DNA from: Bradyrhizobium sp. JYMT SZCCT0180
GTDB taxonomy: Bacteria > Pseudomonadota > Alphaproteobacteria > Rhizobiales > Xanthobacteraceae
DNA: 64,000 nt
Assembly: GCF_018130165.1 (NCBI RefSeq)
Contig: NZ_JAFCLZ010000010.1
Location: 186,001 to 250,000, forward strand
Direction: 5' to 3'
Shown: positions 1-25,768 of the stretch, in pieces
Layout: every line of letters begins with the position of its first letter
How positions within the stretch are numbered: position 1 is the stretch's first letter
Notes under the pieces: model-generated
The model's input: only the letters and a program-made list of their open reading frames with translations
Told to the model about the DNA's origin: nothing
Databases searched by the model: none
Made by a program: the position numbers and the translations under genes

Positions 1-4
1 TCCG

Positions 5-16440
<16,436 letters not shown>

Positions 16441-16444
<4 letters not shown>

Positions 16445-17460
16445 ACGATCGTATGAGCCTTGATCCCGATATCGCCGCGCTGCTCGAGATGATCCAGCTC
16501 GGGACCGAGAGCGGTGCCCGCATCCCGTTTCCGCAGCTGACGGCCACGCAGGCACGCACAGATTTCGACGCTTCTTCGCCGTTGCTCGACGTCGATCCTC
16601 CGGCGCTGGCATTCGAACGCGAGTTCTCTCTGCCGACGCGGGATGGGGATGCCATCGCCGCGCGGCTCTACGCCGCGCAAAAGCCGAACGCGCAAAATCC
16701 CGCGCCGGTTCTGCTCTACATGCACGGCGGCGGCTTTGTCGTCGGAAGTCTCGATTCGCACCAACCCTTGTGCCGCGGCCTCGCCAACGATAGCGGCGCA
16801 GCCGTGCTGTCGATTGGTTATCGGCTTGCCCCGGAACATAAATTTCCGACGGCGTTCGAGGATGCCGTCGATGCGCTGTCCTGGATCGGTCGCGAGGGGG
16901 AGGCGGCCGGGCTGGACGCGAGCCGCGTAGCTGTCGGCGGCGACAGCGCTGGCGGAACGCTTGCTGCGGCCCTTGCGATCGAAGCCAAGGCTGACCCAAG
17001 CTTGCCGCAGCCCGTTCTGCAGGTTCTCGCCTATCCTGGCCTGAGCTCGCGGCAAAATACGGATTCCTATAACCGGTATGGCTCGGGCTTTCTGCTCGAG
17101 CGGGACACCGTCGATTGGTTCTTCCGGCAATATCTCCGCGACGATGCCGACCGCGACGATTGGCGCTTTGCGCCGCTGGCCACGCACGATCTGTCAGGGC
17201 TGGCGCCGGCGCTTTTTGTGCTTGCCGAATATGATCCGCTGGTGGACGAGGGGCGTGACTATGCGGCACGGCTTCGCGCCGCCGGCGTTGCCGTCGACCT
17301 CCAGATCTATCCGGGCATGATCCATGAATTCTTGCGGATGGGGAATGTCGTAGCCGATGCCTTGCAGGCGCAGGCGGCGATCGGGCAGGCCCTGGCAAAC
17401 GCCTTCCGAGCCTCCAGCGGCGGGGCTTGGACGGACACGAGGATTGAAGGTATGTCATAA
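16441..17460 (+). CDS. HSL-family alpha/beta-hydrolase (esterase) coupled to the NRPS
   Basis: A 339-residue serine hydrolase of the hormone-sensitive lipase family. The oxyanion-hole HGGG starts at residue 95, the nucleophile elbow GDSAGG holds Ser169, and the distal part keeps the DPLVDEG aspartate and an IHEF histidine, so the triad looks complete. There is no signal peptide, so it is probably cytoplasmic. The GTG start at 16441 overlaps the NRPS stop by four bases (GTGA), implying translational coupling; an ATG 12 bases later is a second candidate start. In this position it may release stalled intermediates, trim an acyl group, or hydrolyse the imported siderophore. That role is inference; the family is broad. 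Confidence 0.85.
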
Positions 17461-17511
17461 TGGCCTTCCGTCCCCTGGCTTCGGCCGCAAGAGCTCTCTG
17501 AGCCAATTCCC

Positions 17512-18453
17512 ATGAGCAAGAATCCCGTCATTGTCTCCGATCGCTGGCCGTCACGCCGCGCCGTTCTCACGGCTGGCGTGAGCCTTGGCGGGGGCGTGCT
17601 GCTCGGCAACTGGCCGCTGCGCGCAACACAGGCCGCCACATCACAGCCCGGGCCGCGCATTGCTGCGCTCGGTTGGGCCTGTGCGCAGAGCCTGCTGGCG
17701 CTCGGGGTCGTGCCATTGGTGGTTCCGGAGATCGAGCGCTACGGCAGGCTCGTCGTCGAGCCGGCTATCCCGTCCAGCGTTCAGGAAATCGGTCTGCGTT
17801 CGGAGCCCAATCTCGAACTGCTGCAGAGTTTCGCGCCTGACATCATCATCATCGATCCCAGTATCACTGCCGCAATACCCCGGCTCAAATTGATCGCCCC
17901 GGTCGAGATTTTCACGATTTTCAAGCCTGGCCGGCATCCACTGGAGACGGCGCGCAGTTCGACGATGGAGCTCGCACAGCGGGTCGGCATGCAGGCCGCA
18001 TGCGAAGCCTATCTTGCGCGCTTCGATACGGCGATGACAGGGTATCGTGAGCAGCTTCGCAATCGCGGCGGAAAACCGCTCTATCTTGTCAGCGAGATCG
18101 CACGCAATCGTGCGCTCGTGTTCGGTCCGAACAGCCTCTATCAGGAGGTGCTCAACCAGTTCGGATTGAAGAACGCATGGACCGGGCAGAGCGGTCCGTG
18201 GGGACATACCAGCGTCGGCCTTGAGGTGCTCGCGGCCGTTCCGGACGCGCGGTTGATCCTGATGAGTTCGCGGGTCGCGGATATCGAAGCGCTGCTGACG
18301 TCGAGTCCAGTGTTGCGAACCCTGCCGTTCCTTCGGTCGGGGCGGCTCACGGTGCTGGGAAATCAATTCTTCTATGGCGGCGTGCCGGCAGCTGAGCGCT
18401 TCGCCCGTCTTCTCGCCGAACGTCTGCCGCAGGAAAAAAATGAGCAAGGTTGA
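17512..18453 (+). CDS. Ferric-siderophore ABC transporter, FhuD-like periplasmic binding protein
   Basis: A 313-residue iron-siderophore binding protein. The N-terminus has a twin-arginine signal (Ser-Arg-Arg at 14-16 before a hydrophobic stretch, Ala-rich cleavage region near 40), as also known for E. coli FhuD. The body has the class III layout: two lobes, with the IAALGWACAQSLLALGV opening, a FAPDIIIIDP strand and a C-terminal FYGGVPAAERF segment. It should deliver the ferric siderophore from the periplasm to the FhuB-like permease, whose start lies inside its 3' end. The 51-base gap to the esterase suggests the same transcript as the NRPS. Ligand specificity cannot be read from sequence. 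Confidence 0.9.
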   Translation: MSKNPVIVSDRWPSRRAVLTAGVSLGGGVLLGNWPLRATQAATSQPGPRIAALGWACAQSLLALGVVPLVVPEIERYGRLVVEPAIPSSVQEIGLRSEPNLELLQSFAPDIIIIDPSITAAIPRLKLIAPVEIFTIFKPGRHPLETARSSTMELAQRVGMQAACEAYLARFDTAMTGYREQLRNRGGKPLYLVSEIARNRALVFGPNSLYQEVLNQFGLKNAWTGQSGPWGHTSVGLEVLAAVPDARLILMSSRVADIEALLTSSPVLRTLPFLRSGRLTVLGNQFFYGGVPAAERFARLLAERLPQEKNEQG

Positions 18454-20446
18454 GGCGCTGCCCGCCCGCTCCGGGATCGCGATGCATCCGGCGGTGCTGA
18501 TCGGCTTGCTGTTTGCAGCAGCGGCCGCGCTGACGTGGCGACATCTGTCGGGATTTCTGCCGGCGGACGCATGGTTGCCAGTGCTGTGGCGTCCCGAAAT
18601 CAACGATCCGCAACAGATGCTGGTGCATTACACGGTGTTTCCGCGCATAGCGGTGGCGCTGCTGGCCGGCGCAGCGCTGGGCCTCGCAGGAACGGTCTGT
18701 CAGCAGGTGCTGCGCAATCCGCTTGCTGAACCGAGCACCCTCGGTGTCCTGAATGGCGCCTATCTCGCGCTGTCTGTGACCACGCTTTGGGCGCCGTCGC
18801 TGCTTACCTTCGGCCGCGAGTGGATTGCGTTGCTGGGCGGATTCGCTGCGTTTCTGTGCGTGTTCGGTCTCACCTGGCGCCGTGCGCTATCGCCGGTCGT
18901 GCTGGTGCTTGCCGGGCTGATCGTTGCCTATTATTGCGCCGTGACCACCCAGGCCCTGATATTGCTGAACCACGAATATTTGATCGGCCTGTTCATCTGG
19001 GGCGCGGGTTTCCTCAATCAGCAGGACTGGAACAACGTCCTATTCCTTGCGCCGCGTTTTATCGTTTCCTTCGCACTGATCGCGGCGATGGTCCGCCCGC
19101 TGACCTTGCTCGGTTTCGACGACGAGACTGCGCGCAATCTCGGCCTCGGATTGACCGGCGCGCGGGTCTGCGCGCTGGGCATCGCGATCGCGCTCAGCGC
19201 TTCCGTTGTCAGCGTGGTCGGCGTGATGGGCTTTGTGGGCCTTTCCGCGCCGGCTATCGTCATGCTGTCAGGCGCGCGCCGATTTCGTGACCGGTTGATC
19301 TGGGCGCCACTTTGCGGCGCGCTGCTCCTGTGGCTGACCGACGAACTCGTGCTGCTGATCCCGCCCGGCTATCGCGAAATGCCGGCTGGCGCCGCCACCG
19401 CGCTGATCGGCGCACCGATGTTGCTGCTGTTGCTGCCACGGCTTCGGGCCACCGCGCCGGTCGGGAACCTGACGCCATCCGTTCCACCACGTCTCGACCA
19501 TCCCTGGCGGGTGATCCTGTTCGGTCTGGCCTTGCTGCTGCTCGTGGTCTGGATCGCGCTTGCCGTCGGGGTCGGTTCAGAGGGCTGGAGCTGGAGCGGT
19601 CTGGCCGGCATCCAGGAGTTTCTGCCGTGGCGCTGGCCGCGTGTGGTGTCGGCCTTGGCTGCGGGAGCCACGCTGGCGGTCGCCGGCACGCTGCTGCAAC
19701 GCATGACCGGAAACCCAATGGCGGCTCCGGAAGTGATGGGGATCAGTTATGGCGCCGCGATGGGTGTGCTCGTGCTGCTGTACGCGTTGCCCTCTCACAC
19801 GCGGGTGGAGCAGATTGCAGCCGCCGCGATCGGCGCCTTCGTCGTGCTCGGACTGGTTCTGCTGTTCAGCCGGCGGTCCGAGTTCAGTCCGGAGCGTGTG
19901 CTGCTGGCGGGCGTCGCCATGAGCGCGGCCTTCGGCGCGATCATGGCCATGGTGCTGGCGACCGGTGACCCCCGCATCGGCATGCTACTGTCGTTGCTGG
20001 CGGGATCGCTTTATCAGATCGGTCCGACAGAGGCTGCGATACTGGCCGTCGCCGCGATCATCCTGCTGGCGATCGTGCCGATGTTGTCGCGCTGGCTCGA
20101 TATCCTGCCGCTCGGTCAGGCGGCCTCGCGTTCGGTGGGCGTATCCATGGCGCGAAGCCGAATCGTCATCATGCTGCTGACCGCGCTGTTGACCGCGACC
20201 GCGACCCTGATGGTCGGGCTCCTAAGCCTGGTCGGCTTTATCGCGCCGCACATGGCGCGGATGATGGGGGCGCAACGCGCGCTGCATCAGGTAGCACTGG
20301 CCGCGCTGATTGGCGGCACCCTGATGGTGTTCGCGGACTGGGCAGGGCGGATGGTGATATTCCCGTTCCAGATGCCGGCCGGCATCTTCGCGATGATGCT
20401 CGCCGGCCCATATCTGGTGTGGCTATTGCGCCCGCGGCGCGCGTGA
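18440..20446 (+). CDS. fhuB: FhuB-like double-length ferric-siderophore permease
   Basis: A 668-residue inner-membrane permease of the FecCD family formed by two fused halves of about 330 residues, as in E. coli FhuB. Each half has the conserved core (LAGAALGLAGTVCQQVLRNP in the first; LAAGATLAVAGTLLQRMTGNP in the second) and a Gly-rich GLSAPAIV or GFIAPHMAR loop that contacts the ATPase. About 20 membrane segments are expected. I chose the ATG at 18440, which follows an AGGA ribosome site and overlaps the binding-protein stop by 14 bases, over the upstream in-frame ATG at 18374 that lies deep inside the previous gene. The partner ATPase is encoded convergently rather than in the same operon. 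Confidence 0.92.
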   Translation: MSKVEALPARSGIAMHPAVLIGLLFAAAAALTWRHLSGFLPADAWLPVLWRPEINDPQQMLVHYTVFPRIAVALLAGAALGLAGTVCQQVLRNPLAEPSTLGVLNGAYLALSVTTLWAPSLLTFGREWIALLGGFAAFLCVFGLTWRRALSPVVLVLAGLIVAYYCAVTTQALILLNHEYLIGLFIWGAGFLNQQDWNNVLFLAPRFIVSFALIAAMVRPLTLLGFDDETARNLGLGLTGARVCALGIAIALSASVVSVVGVMGFVGLSAPAIVMLSGARRFRDRLIWAPLCGALLLWLTDELVLLIPPGYREMPAGAATALIGAPMLLLLLPRLRATAPVGNLTPSVPPRLDHPWRVILFGLALLLLVVWIALAVGVGSEGWSWSGLAGIQEFLPWRWPRVVSALAAGATLAVAGTLLQRMTGNPMAAPEVMGISYGAAMGVLVLLYALPSHTRVEQIAAAAIGAFVVLGLVLLFSRRSEFSPERVLLAGVAMSAAFGAIMAMVLATGDPRIGMLLSLLAGSLYQIGPTEAAILAVAAIILLAIVPMLSRWLDILPLGQAASRSVGVSMARSRIVIMLLTALLTATATLMVGLLSLVGFIAPHMARMMGAQRALHQVALAALIGGTLMVFADWAGRMVIFPFQMPAGIFAMMLAGPYLVWLLRPRRA

Positions 20447-20467
20447 TCCGCCGCGATGGAGGCGGAT
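20446..20467. terminator. Hairpin between convergent fhuB and fhuC
   Basis: A perfect 7-bp inverted repeat (ATCCGCC / GGCGGAT) with an 8-base loop sits in the 32-base gap between the two convergent genes and begins at the last base of the fhuB stop. It lacks a T-run on either side, so it may act as a weak bidirectional terminator or transcript stabiliser. Confidence 0.4.
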
Positions 20468-20478
20468 GATCTGGCCCT

Positions 20479-21303
20479 TCACCGCGCAAAGCTGATGAGG
20501 TGGCTTTGATCCGGAGACGGCATCACCCCCATGGGGATGCCGTAGATGGTTTCAAGTTCGGCCGGCGTCATGATCTTGTCAGGCGTGCCCCGGGTTATCA
20601 ACTTGCCCGAATGCAGCGCGATGATCTCGTCGCAGAAGCGGGCGGCCATGTTGACGTCGTGGAGAACGACGACAATTCCGAGGTTGCGCTCGCGGGCGAG
20701 CTGCTGCACCAGCGACAGAACCTCGATCTGATGGGCGATGTCGAGCGCTGAAATCGGCTCGTCGAGCAGCAGGCATTCGGCGTCCTGCGCCACCAGCATG
20801 GCGATCCAGACCCGCTGGCGCTCGCCGCCAGATAACGTGTCGACGAGCCGGTCCGCAAACGGCTCGATGTGGGTGAGCGCCATGGCTTCCGCGACCTTGT
20901 TGCGGTCGGTATCGCCAAATCGGCCGAGCGCGCCATGCCACGGATAGCGGCCCAGCGCGACCAGCTCCTTGACCAGCATGCCGGCGGCAGGCGGGGTCTG
21001 CTGCGGCAGGTACGCTACCTTTCGCGCGTATTCCCGATCGCTCCATTCCCGCAATGGACGCCCTTCAAAGCGGATCGTACCGGAGGAATTCGGCTGCTGC
21101 CGTGCCAGCATCTTCAGCAAGGTCGATTTGCCGGAGCCATTGTGTCCGATCAGGCCGACGACGCTGCGCGCGGGAAGGGTCAGGGTCAGCGGCTCTAGCA
21201 ATGCGCGGCCTGCCACCGCGAAGCTGACCTGGTCCAGTTCGAACAAGGGCATAGCCGCATCGCGCGTCGCCGGGGCGGTTTCGGTTGGCAGAACTGCGTG
21301 CAT
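20479..21303 (-). CDS. fhuC: FhuC-like ferric-siderophore ABC transporter ATPase
   Basis: A 274-residue ATP-binding protein that powers siderophore import through the FhuB-like permease. Walker A is GHNGSGKST (53-61), the signature is LSGGERQRVWIAM, Walker B is CLLLDEPISALD and the switch histidine is VVLHDVN, typical of the FepC/FhuC family. The chosen start is ATG at 21303. A longer frame opens with GTG at 21360 and a shorter start lies at 21252, and none has a clear ribosome site. It lies downstream of the SIP reductase on the same strand with a short gap, so import energisation and iron release are probably co-transcribed from the 22.6-kb promoter region. Confidence 0.9.
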   Translation of the reverse strand: MHAVLPTETAPATRDAAMPLFELDQVSFAVAGRALLEPLTLTLPARSVVGLIGHNGSGKSTLLKMLARQQPNSSGTIRFEGRPLREWSDREYARKVAYLPQQTPPAAGMLVKELVALGRYPWHGALGRFGDTDRNKVAEAMALTHIEPFADRLVDTLSGGERQRVWIAMLVAQDAECLLLDEPISALDIAHQIEVLSLVQQLARERNLGIVVVLHDVNMAARFCDEIIALHSGKLITRGTPDKIMTPAELETIYGIPMGVMPSPDQSHLISFAR

Positions 21304-21378
21304 GGGAAGCGCCCGGTGGAAACTATGTGATGCAAGGAGAACGCAGCCCGGACGGTCCACGTATCGGACGCCGGGACG

Positions 21379-22446
21379 TCATGGCTGACGCAGGCTCCAA
21401 TACGCGACTGCAAGATGCTGCTCGCGGGAAAGTTTTCGCTCATCGCGCAAATGGTTTCGCAGCGCCTTCAGCGCCTGTGCTTCGCAAGCAACCCATGCAA
21501 AGATCTCGCGGTGATCGGGCCATCGCAGGGCCTTGACGGCATCGACCAGCAATTGCGTCGTGCCGGCCGGACGGTCGCCGCGATGCAGCCACCGAACCGA
21601 CATACCGGCCGGCGCGACCAGCGGAACTTCCTCGAATTGGTCGGCGACTTCGATGAAGACCTCGCCTGTTGCCGTCGCCGGCAATGTTTCGAGAATGCGC
21701 GCGATAGCGGGCAGGGCGGTTTCGTCGCCTGCCAGCAGAAACCAGCGCGCCGGGCGAATACCTCGCCCGAGCGGACCGGCCATGCCGCAGATGGCGCCGG
21801 CTCGCGCGTTGAGCCCGAATGCGGAGCCAGGTCCGGCATGGTCATGAACCACGAAATCGATGTCGATCTCGCGGGTCTGCAGATCGATGCGACGGATCGT
21901 GTAGTAGCGGGTGAGAGGCCTGCGGTCCGGTTCGGGCCACATGATACGTCCGTCCGCGGCAGGCCACGGCCATTCAGGCTTTGCGAGGCCCTCCGGGGGA
22001 AAATACAGCCGGACGTGCAGGTCATCATCGTCCAGGAACCGCGCGATGTCGTCCCCGGTGAACGTCAGCCGGCGCATGCGGGGCGTGAGATCGATCGCCG
22101 CCTTCAGCCGCACTTCACGGAAATTGGCCAACGTGCCGCCATCGGATTCATGACCGGACCAGACGATCGTCGGTGCCTCGTTGCCTGCGAACTCGATGAC
22201 GTGGGATGCTACGACCGAACGCAGCATTTCGAGGTGCCCCTTGTCGTTGGCCTCGACACGAATCCTGAGTGTCTCGGCCTCGACGGCGAGCGAGCTGGTT
22301 CCAAACGGCAGTTTCGCCACCATCAGGCCGCCCTGATCCTCGAAGGCGATGTCATGCTCGGCCAGATGATCGATCATTCGGGCAGCAAGACCGGCGGCAT
22401 CGGCAAGCTGGATGCGGGTTTCGGAAACGAGCGAATCCAAAGTCAT
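21379..22446 (-). CDS. Siderophore-interacting protein (ferric-siderophore reductase) with N-terminal DUF2218
   Basis: A 355-residue two-part protein. Residues 1 to about 95 match the DUF2218 pattern (FGTSSLAVEAETLRIRVEA, then VVASHVIEFA). The rest is a SIP/ViuB-type flavin reductase: a FAD_binding_9 domain with RRLTFTGDD and the FAD-binding RYYTIRR motif, then a C-terminal NAD(P)H-binding SIP domain with FLLAGDETALPAI and ending in YWSLRQ. It should reduce Fe(III) bound to the imported siderophore in the cytoplasm to release Fe(II). It is divergent from the exporter gene across an ICE-like site, which supports iron-responsive control. Confidence 0.9.
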   Translation of the reverse strand: MTLDSLVSETRIQLADAAGLAARMIDHLAEHDIAFEDQGGLMVAKLPFGTSSLAVEAETLRIRVEANDKGHLEMLRSVVASHVIEFAGNEAPTIVWSGHESDGGTLANFREVRLKAAIDLTPRMRRLTFTGDDIARFLDDDDLHVRLYFPPEGLAKPEWPWPAADGRIMWPEPDRRPLTRYYTIRRIDLQTREIDIDFVVHDHAGPGSAFGLNARAGAICGMAGPLGRGIRPARWFLLAGDETALPAIARILETLPATATGEVFIEVADQFEEVPLVAPAGMSVRWLHRGDRPAGTTQLLVDAVKALRWPDHREIFAWVACEAQALKALRNHLRDERKLSREQHLAVAYWSLRQP

Positions 22447-22759
22447 TCTCCAGTCGGGCCTGCTCCAGTCGGGCCTGTCCGATGCTGGCCTGCGAGCGCT
22501 TCGATTTCCGGGTCTCGCGGTCCGATACAGCGGCCGGATTCATGTCCTACGCGCTCTTCGGCTGCGATGCAAAGGCGATACTACCCGACCTTCTATTAAA
22601 CGCGTTGCCGATCACAAATTAGAATCGATCGAAAAAGACCGGAAAATAAGCACTGGAATAGCGGTGCTGCCATCATGTATTCGCATCACTCGGGCACGGC
22701 TGTCCGTGCCACCACGGGCCGTGTAGGTTCGCTCCAGCATTCAATCCAGCGCGGCACTC
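22447..22759. other. Divergent promoter region of the siderophore locus
   Basis: This 313-base gap separates the SIP reductase (leftward) from the exporter (rightward). Most is GC-rich and featureless apart from a short repeated stretch near 22450-22480 (cagtcgggcctg twice). An AT-rich part near 22590-22660 holds an ICE-like dyad and is the likely shared regulatory core. No gene was seen in it. Confidence 0.6.
22618..22634. promoter_or_regulatory. ICE-like (Irr box) site
   Basis: ATTAGAA-TCG-ATCGAAA matches 11 of 14 fixed positions of the rhizobial iron control element TTTAGAA-N3-TTCTAAA as I know it from the literature. It lies between the divergent SIP and exporter genes, which are both iron-related. 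Irr binding is inference. Confidence 0.5.
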
Positions 22760-24463
22760 ATGATGATCCCACGAAGCGGCCTGACCGCTCAGATATTGCA
22801 TCTCCTGCGGCCGTATTGGCCGACCGTGCTCGGAGGCGTCGTCCTCGGTATTGTCGGCGGCGCCAGTGTTGCGGGGCTGCTAGCGGTCGTCAATCGTGGC
22901 CTCTATGCGTCGCAGAGCGATGTCGTGACGCTGCTTTTTGCCTTTGCCGGCCTGTGCTCGCTGATCCTGATTGGTTCGATTGGTTCCGATATAAGCGCCA
23001 ATTATGTCGGACAGCGGATCATTGCCGAGCTGCGGAAGTCGCTTGCGGCCAAGATTCTGGCGGCGCCGATCGACCAACTCGAGATTTACCGCACCCATCG
23101 CCTGATCCCGGTTCTCACCCAGGACGTCGATACGATCAGCGATTTCGCGTTCTTCTTCTCGTCCTTCTTCGTGTCCGTCGTCATCACTTTCGGCTGCATG
23201 GTTTACCTGGCGGTATTGTCGTGGCCGCTGTTTCTGATCACGGGATTGGTCATCATCCTGGGTTCGCTGGCGCATGCCTTTGCGCGAACGCGGGGGGTTC
23301 GGGGCTTCAATGCCGCCCGCGACTCGGAAGATGAGTTGCAGAAGCACTACCGGGCGATCGCGGAGGGCGCGAAGGAATTGCGCCTGAACCGCATCCGCCG
23401 GCAGCGCGTGTACGTCGACAAGCTACAGCGTACCGTCGACCAGATCAGCACGGTGCAGACCAAGTCGATCAATCTCTTCGTCACCGCACGGGCGTTCGGT
23501 ACGATGCTGTTCTTCGTGGTGATCGGCGTAGCGCTGACCCTGCGGCCGTTCCTTTGGCCGGACAGTCCGGCCTCGGTCTCCAGCGGCTTTGTGCTGGTGC
23601 TGCTCTATATGCGGGGTCCTATCGACCAGGTGATAGGCATTCTGCCCGCGCTCGGCCGCGCACAGGTGGCGATGCGCCGCATCGCCGAGCTCTCGGAACA
23701 GTTCTCCACGCCTGAACAGGATTTGCTGGCTGCGCCTTCGACCGCGCCGGAAGCATCGGCCAGGATCGAATCGATCGAGCTCCGCGGGGTGTCTTATGCC
23801 TTCCGCACCGTGCCCGGCAGCAATCCCTTCGTGCTTGGCCCGATTGACCTGCACATCCGCCAAGGAGACATCGTTTTCATTGTCGGCGAAAATGGCAGCG
23901 GAAAAACCACGCTCATCAAGCTGCTGCTCGGCCTTTATGCCCCGCAGAGTGGCGCGGTGCTTCGCGATGGCCTGTCGGTCGTAACGGAAACCCGCGATGA
24001 CTATCGGCAGCTCTTCACGACAATCTTTTCCGACTACTACCTGTTTGAAGATCTTCTGCAGGGAGCGGGAATGGTGCCCGATATCGCGGAGCGGTACCTT
24101 GAGCGATTGGAGGTCGCGCACAAGGTTTCGGTTGAAAATGGCGTATTCACGACAACGGATCTGTCCACCGGCCAGCGCAAGCGCCTGGCTCTGATGAATG
24201 CCTGGCTCGAGGAGCGGCCGGTCCTGGTGTTCGATGAGTGGGCGGCGGATCAGGATCCGGCGTTCCGGCACATCTTCTACACCGAATTGCTGCCCGACCT
24301 GAAGCGCCTGGGCAAAACGATCATCGTGATCTCACACGACGATCGCTATTTTGGCGCTGCGGACCACCTTGTGCGGCTCCGGCATGGCAAGATTGTCGCT
24401 GGCGAGGCGGGGGCGCATAACGTCATGGAGCCGTCATCTGTTCCGACCGGTGCGCCTCTTTAG
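22760..24463 (+). CDS. PvdE/SyrD-type siderophore exporter (fused ABC half-transporter)
   Basis: A 567-residue transporter with an N-terminal membrane domain (about residues 1-320, six predicted segments) and a C-terminal ATPase. Walker A is GENGSGKTT (from 376), the signature is LSTGQRKR (from 468) and Walker B is LVFDEW (Asp492, Glu493). The DEWAADQDP stretch is characteristic of the cyclic-peptide/PvdE export subfamily. It probably moves the new siderophore, or its precursor, from cytoplasm to periplasm as a homodimer. It starts a rightward run with the acyltransferase and monooxygenase genes. The start (ATG-ATG at 22760) has no strong ribosome site. No TolC-like outer-membrane partner was seen nearby. 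Confidence 0.92.
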   Translation: MMIPRSGLTAQILHLLRPYWPTVLGGVVLGIVGGASVAGLLAVVNRGLYASQSDVVTLLFAFAGLCSLILIGSIGSDISANYVGQRIIAELRKSLAAKILAAPIDQLEIYRTHRLIPVLTQDVDTISDFAFFFSSFFVSVVITFGCMVYLAVLSWPLFLITGLVIILGSLAHAFARTRGVRGFNAARDSEDELQKHYRAIAEGAKELRLNRIRRQRVYVDKLQRTVDQISTVQTKSINLFVTARAFGTMLFFVVIGVALTLRPFLWPDSPASVSSGFVLVLLYMRGPIDQVIGILPALGRAQVAMRRIAELSEQFSTPEQDLLAAPSTAPEASARIESIELRGVSYAFRTVPGSNPFVLGPIDLHIRQGDIVFIVGENGSGKTTLIKLLLGLYAPQSGAVLRDGLSVVTETRDDYRQLFTTIFSDYYLFEDLLQGAGMVPDIAERYLERLEVAHKVSVENGVFTTTDLSTGQRKRLALMNAWLEERPVLVFDEWAADQDPAFRHIFYTELLPDLKRLGKTIIVISHDDRYFGAADHLVRLRHGKIVAGEAGAHNVMEPSSVPTGAPL

Positions 24464-24563
24464 ACCTATTTTATTCTCCCGGAAAATTTGAGTCTAAGTT
24501 CCGGCACCACCGGCGCTGGCGTTGAACACGGCATGCAACGTCCCGGCCTGGTCATTCATTGGT

Positions 24564-24580
24564 TTTGTAAGGAATCTAAA
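24564..24580. promoter_or_regulatory. ICE-like (Irr box) site upstream of the acyltransferase
   Basis: TTTGTAA-GGA-ATCTAAA matches 11 of 14 fixed positions of the TTTAGAA-N3-TTCTAAA element, about 108 bases before the acyltransferase start. A second copy of the same motif class in one locus strengthens both calls. Binding by Irr is inference. Confidence 0.5.
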
Positions 24581-24687
24581 CTGGGTGCGTTGGCATTCCT
24601 TGTCATCCTGCACGGGAGTGATTTACATCGCGTGCGTGAGCGAAGATCGCGTCTTGTTTGAAGCAATCACGTCAATACGAGTGCCGG

Positions 24688-25746
24688 ATGAACAAAGCGT
24701 CGAGCTCCGCGAAAGATCCCCATGCGTTTCCGGTCGGGCCGCGCGCCGCCGCGACGGTCCTTCAAGACGGTGCGGAGCTGCGGGTCGTTGCAGGTGGCGC
24801 CACGATGATGCGTCTGCGTCTCGATGAGCAGCTGGATCATCTGAAGATGCTCGATGCTCCCGACGATCCGCGGCTTGCGGTGCGGGCGGTTTCAGCGGCT
24901 GCAGAGGCAATGTTCGGATGGCGCCCGGGTCTCGATCGGATTTTTCTGGATTCGGTCCGGGAGCCGATTACCCGCGAATTGCTGGACGATGGCCTCGCTG
25001 TCATGGCCGGAAGCAACCTCGTGCTGCTTCCGGATTTGGTCATGCAGCGTCGTGACAACTGGCTGGTCGATGCCGAGCGGCCGCCAATGCCGCAACTGCA
25101 CGTCATGACGGACGGCAAACGGCATCCGCGACGTCCGCAAAAGCCGGTGGGGATGGTGTATGCCCGCTTCATCCCCTGGCTCGCCGAGGTGATCTCGTTC
25201 CGTGTCGCGGATGTGAATGATGATCTTCATCTGCTGCACCGGTGGATGAACGATCCTCGCGTCGATGCCTTCTGGGACGAAGCCGGCGATCTCGAAAAGC
25301 ATCGCAAGTATCTGTCCACTATTCTGGCCGATCCGCACATGCTGCCGCTGATCGGTTGCTTCGGCGACGCGCCGTTCGGCTATTTCGAGATCTACTGGGC
25401 CAAGGAGAACCGTATCGCCCCGTTTTACGATGCCGATGATTACGATCGCGGCTGGCACGTTGTCGTCGGAGAGGACGCCTATCGTGGACGCAACTACATC
25501 AGCGCATGGCTGCCGTCGCTGATGCACTACATGTTCCTGGATGATTGCCGAACGCAGCGGATCGTCGGCGAGCCGGCGGCGGCGCATTCGCAGCAACTCC
25601 GCAACCTCGAACTCTCGGGATTCGCGAAGGTCAAGAATTTCGATTTCCCACACAAGCGGGCCACCCTGGTCATGCTGTTGCGCGAGCGCTTCTTTGGTGA
25701 CCGGCTGTGGCTACCGGCTACGGCCGGTCCGGCACCCACAGCCTAA
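24688..25746 (+). CDS. AlcB/IucB-type GNAT N-acyltransferase (hydroxyornithine/hydroxylysine acylation)
   Basis: A 352-residue protein. The N-terminal 180 residues are variable; the C-terminal half is the AlcB-like GNAT domain of siderophore biosynthesis, with HLLHRWMNDPRVDAFWDEAG, GYFEIYWAKEN and YRGRNYISAWLPSLMHYMF. The reaction expected is transfer of an acyl group from acyl-CoA to the N-hydroxylated side chain of ornithine or lysine to give the hydroxamate. The acyl donor (acetyl or longer) cannot be told. I chose ATG at 24688; an upstream TTG at 24658 gives ten more residues. It is followed 22 bases later by the N-monooxygenase that makes its substrate. Confidence 0.88.
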   Translation: MNKASSSAKDPHAFPVGPRAAATVLQDGAELRVVAGGATMMRLRLDEQLDHLKMLDAPDDPRLAVRAVSAAAEAMFGWRPGLDRIFLDSVREPITRELLDDGLAVMAGSNLVLLPDLVMQRRDNWLVDAERPPMPQLHVMTDGKRHPRRPQKPVGMVYARFIPWLAEVISFRVADVNDDLHLLHRWMNDPRVDAFWDEAGDLEKHRKYLSTILADPHMLPLIGCFGDAPFGYFEIYWAKENRIAPFYDADDYDRGWHVVVGEDAYRGRNYISAWLPSLMHYMFLDDCRTQRIVGEPAAAHSQQLRNLELSGFAKVKNFDFPHKRATLVMLLRERFFGDRLWLPATAGPAPTA

Positions 25747-25768
25747 CGCGCGAACGGAGCGGAGCTTT

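Noticed and set aside
24459..24497. TTTAGAC / GTCTAA inverted repeat after the exporter as a terminator
   Set aside because: The loop is 26 bases and there is no T-run after the stem, so it is not a convincing intrinsic terminator.
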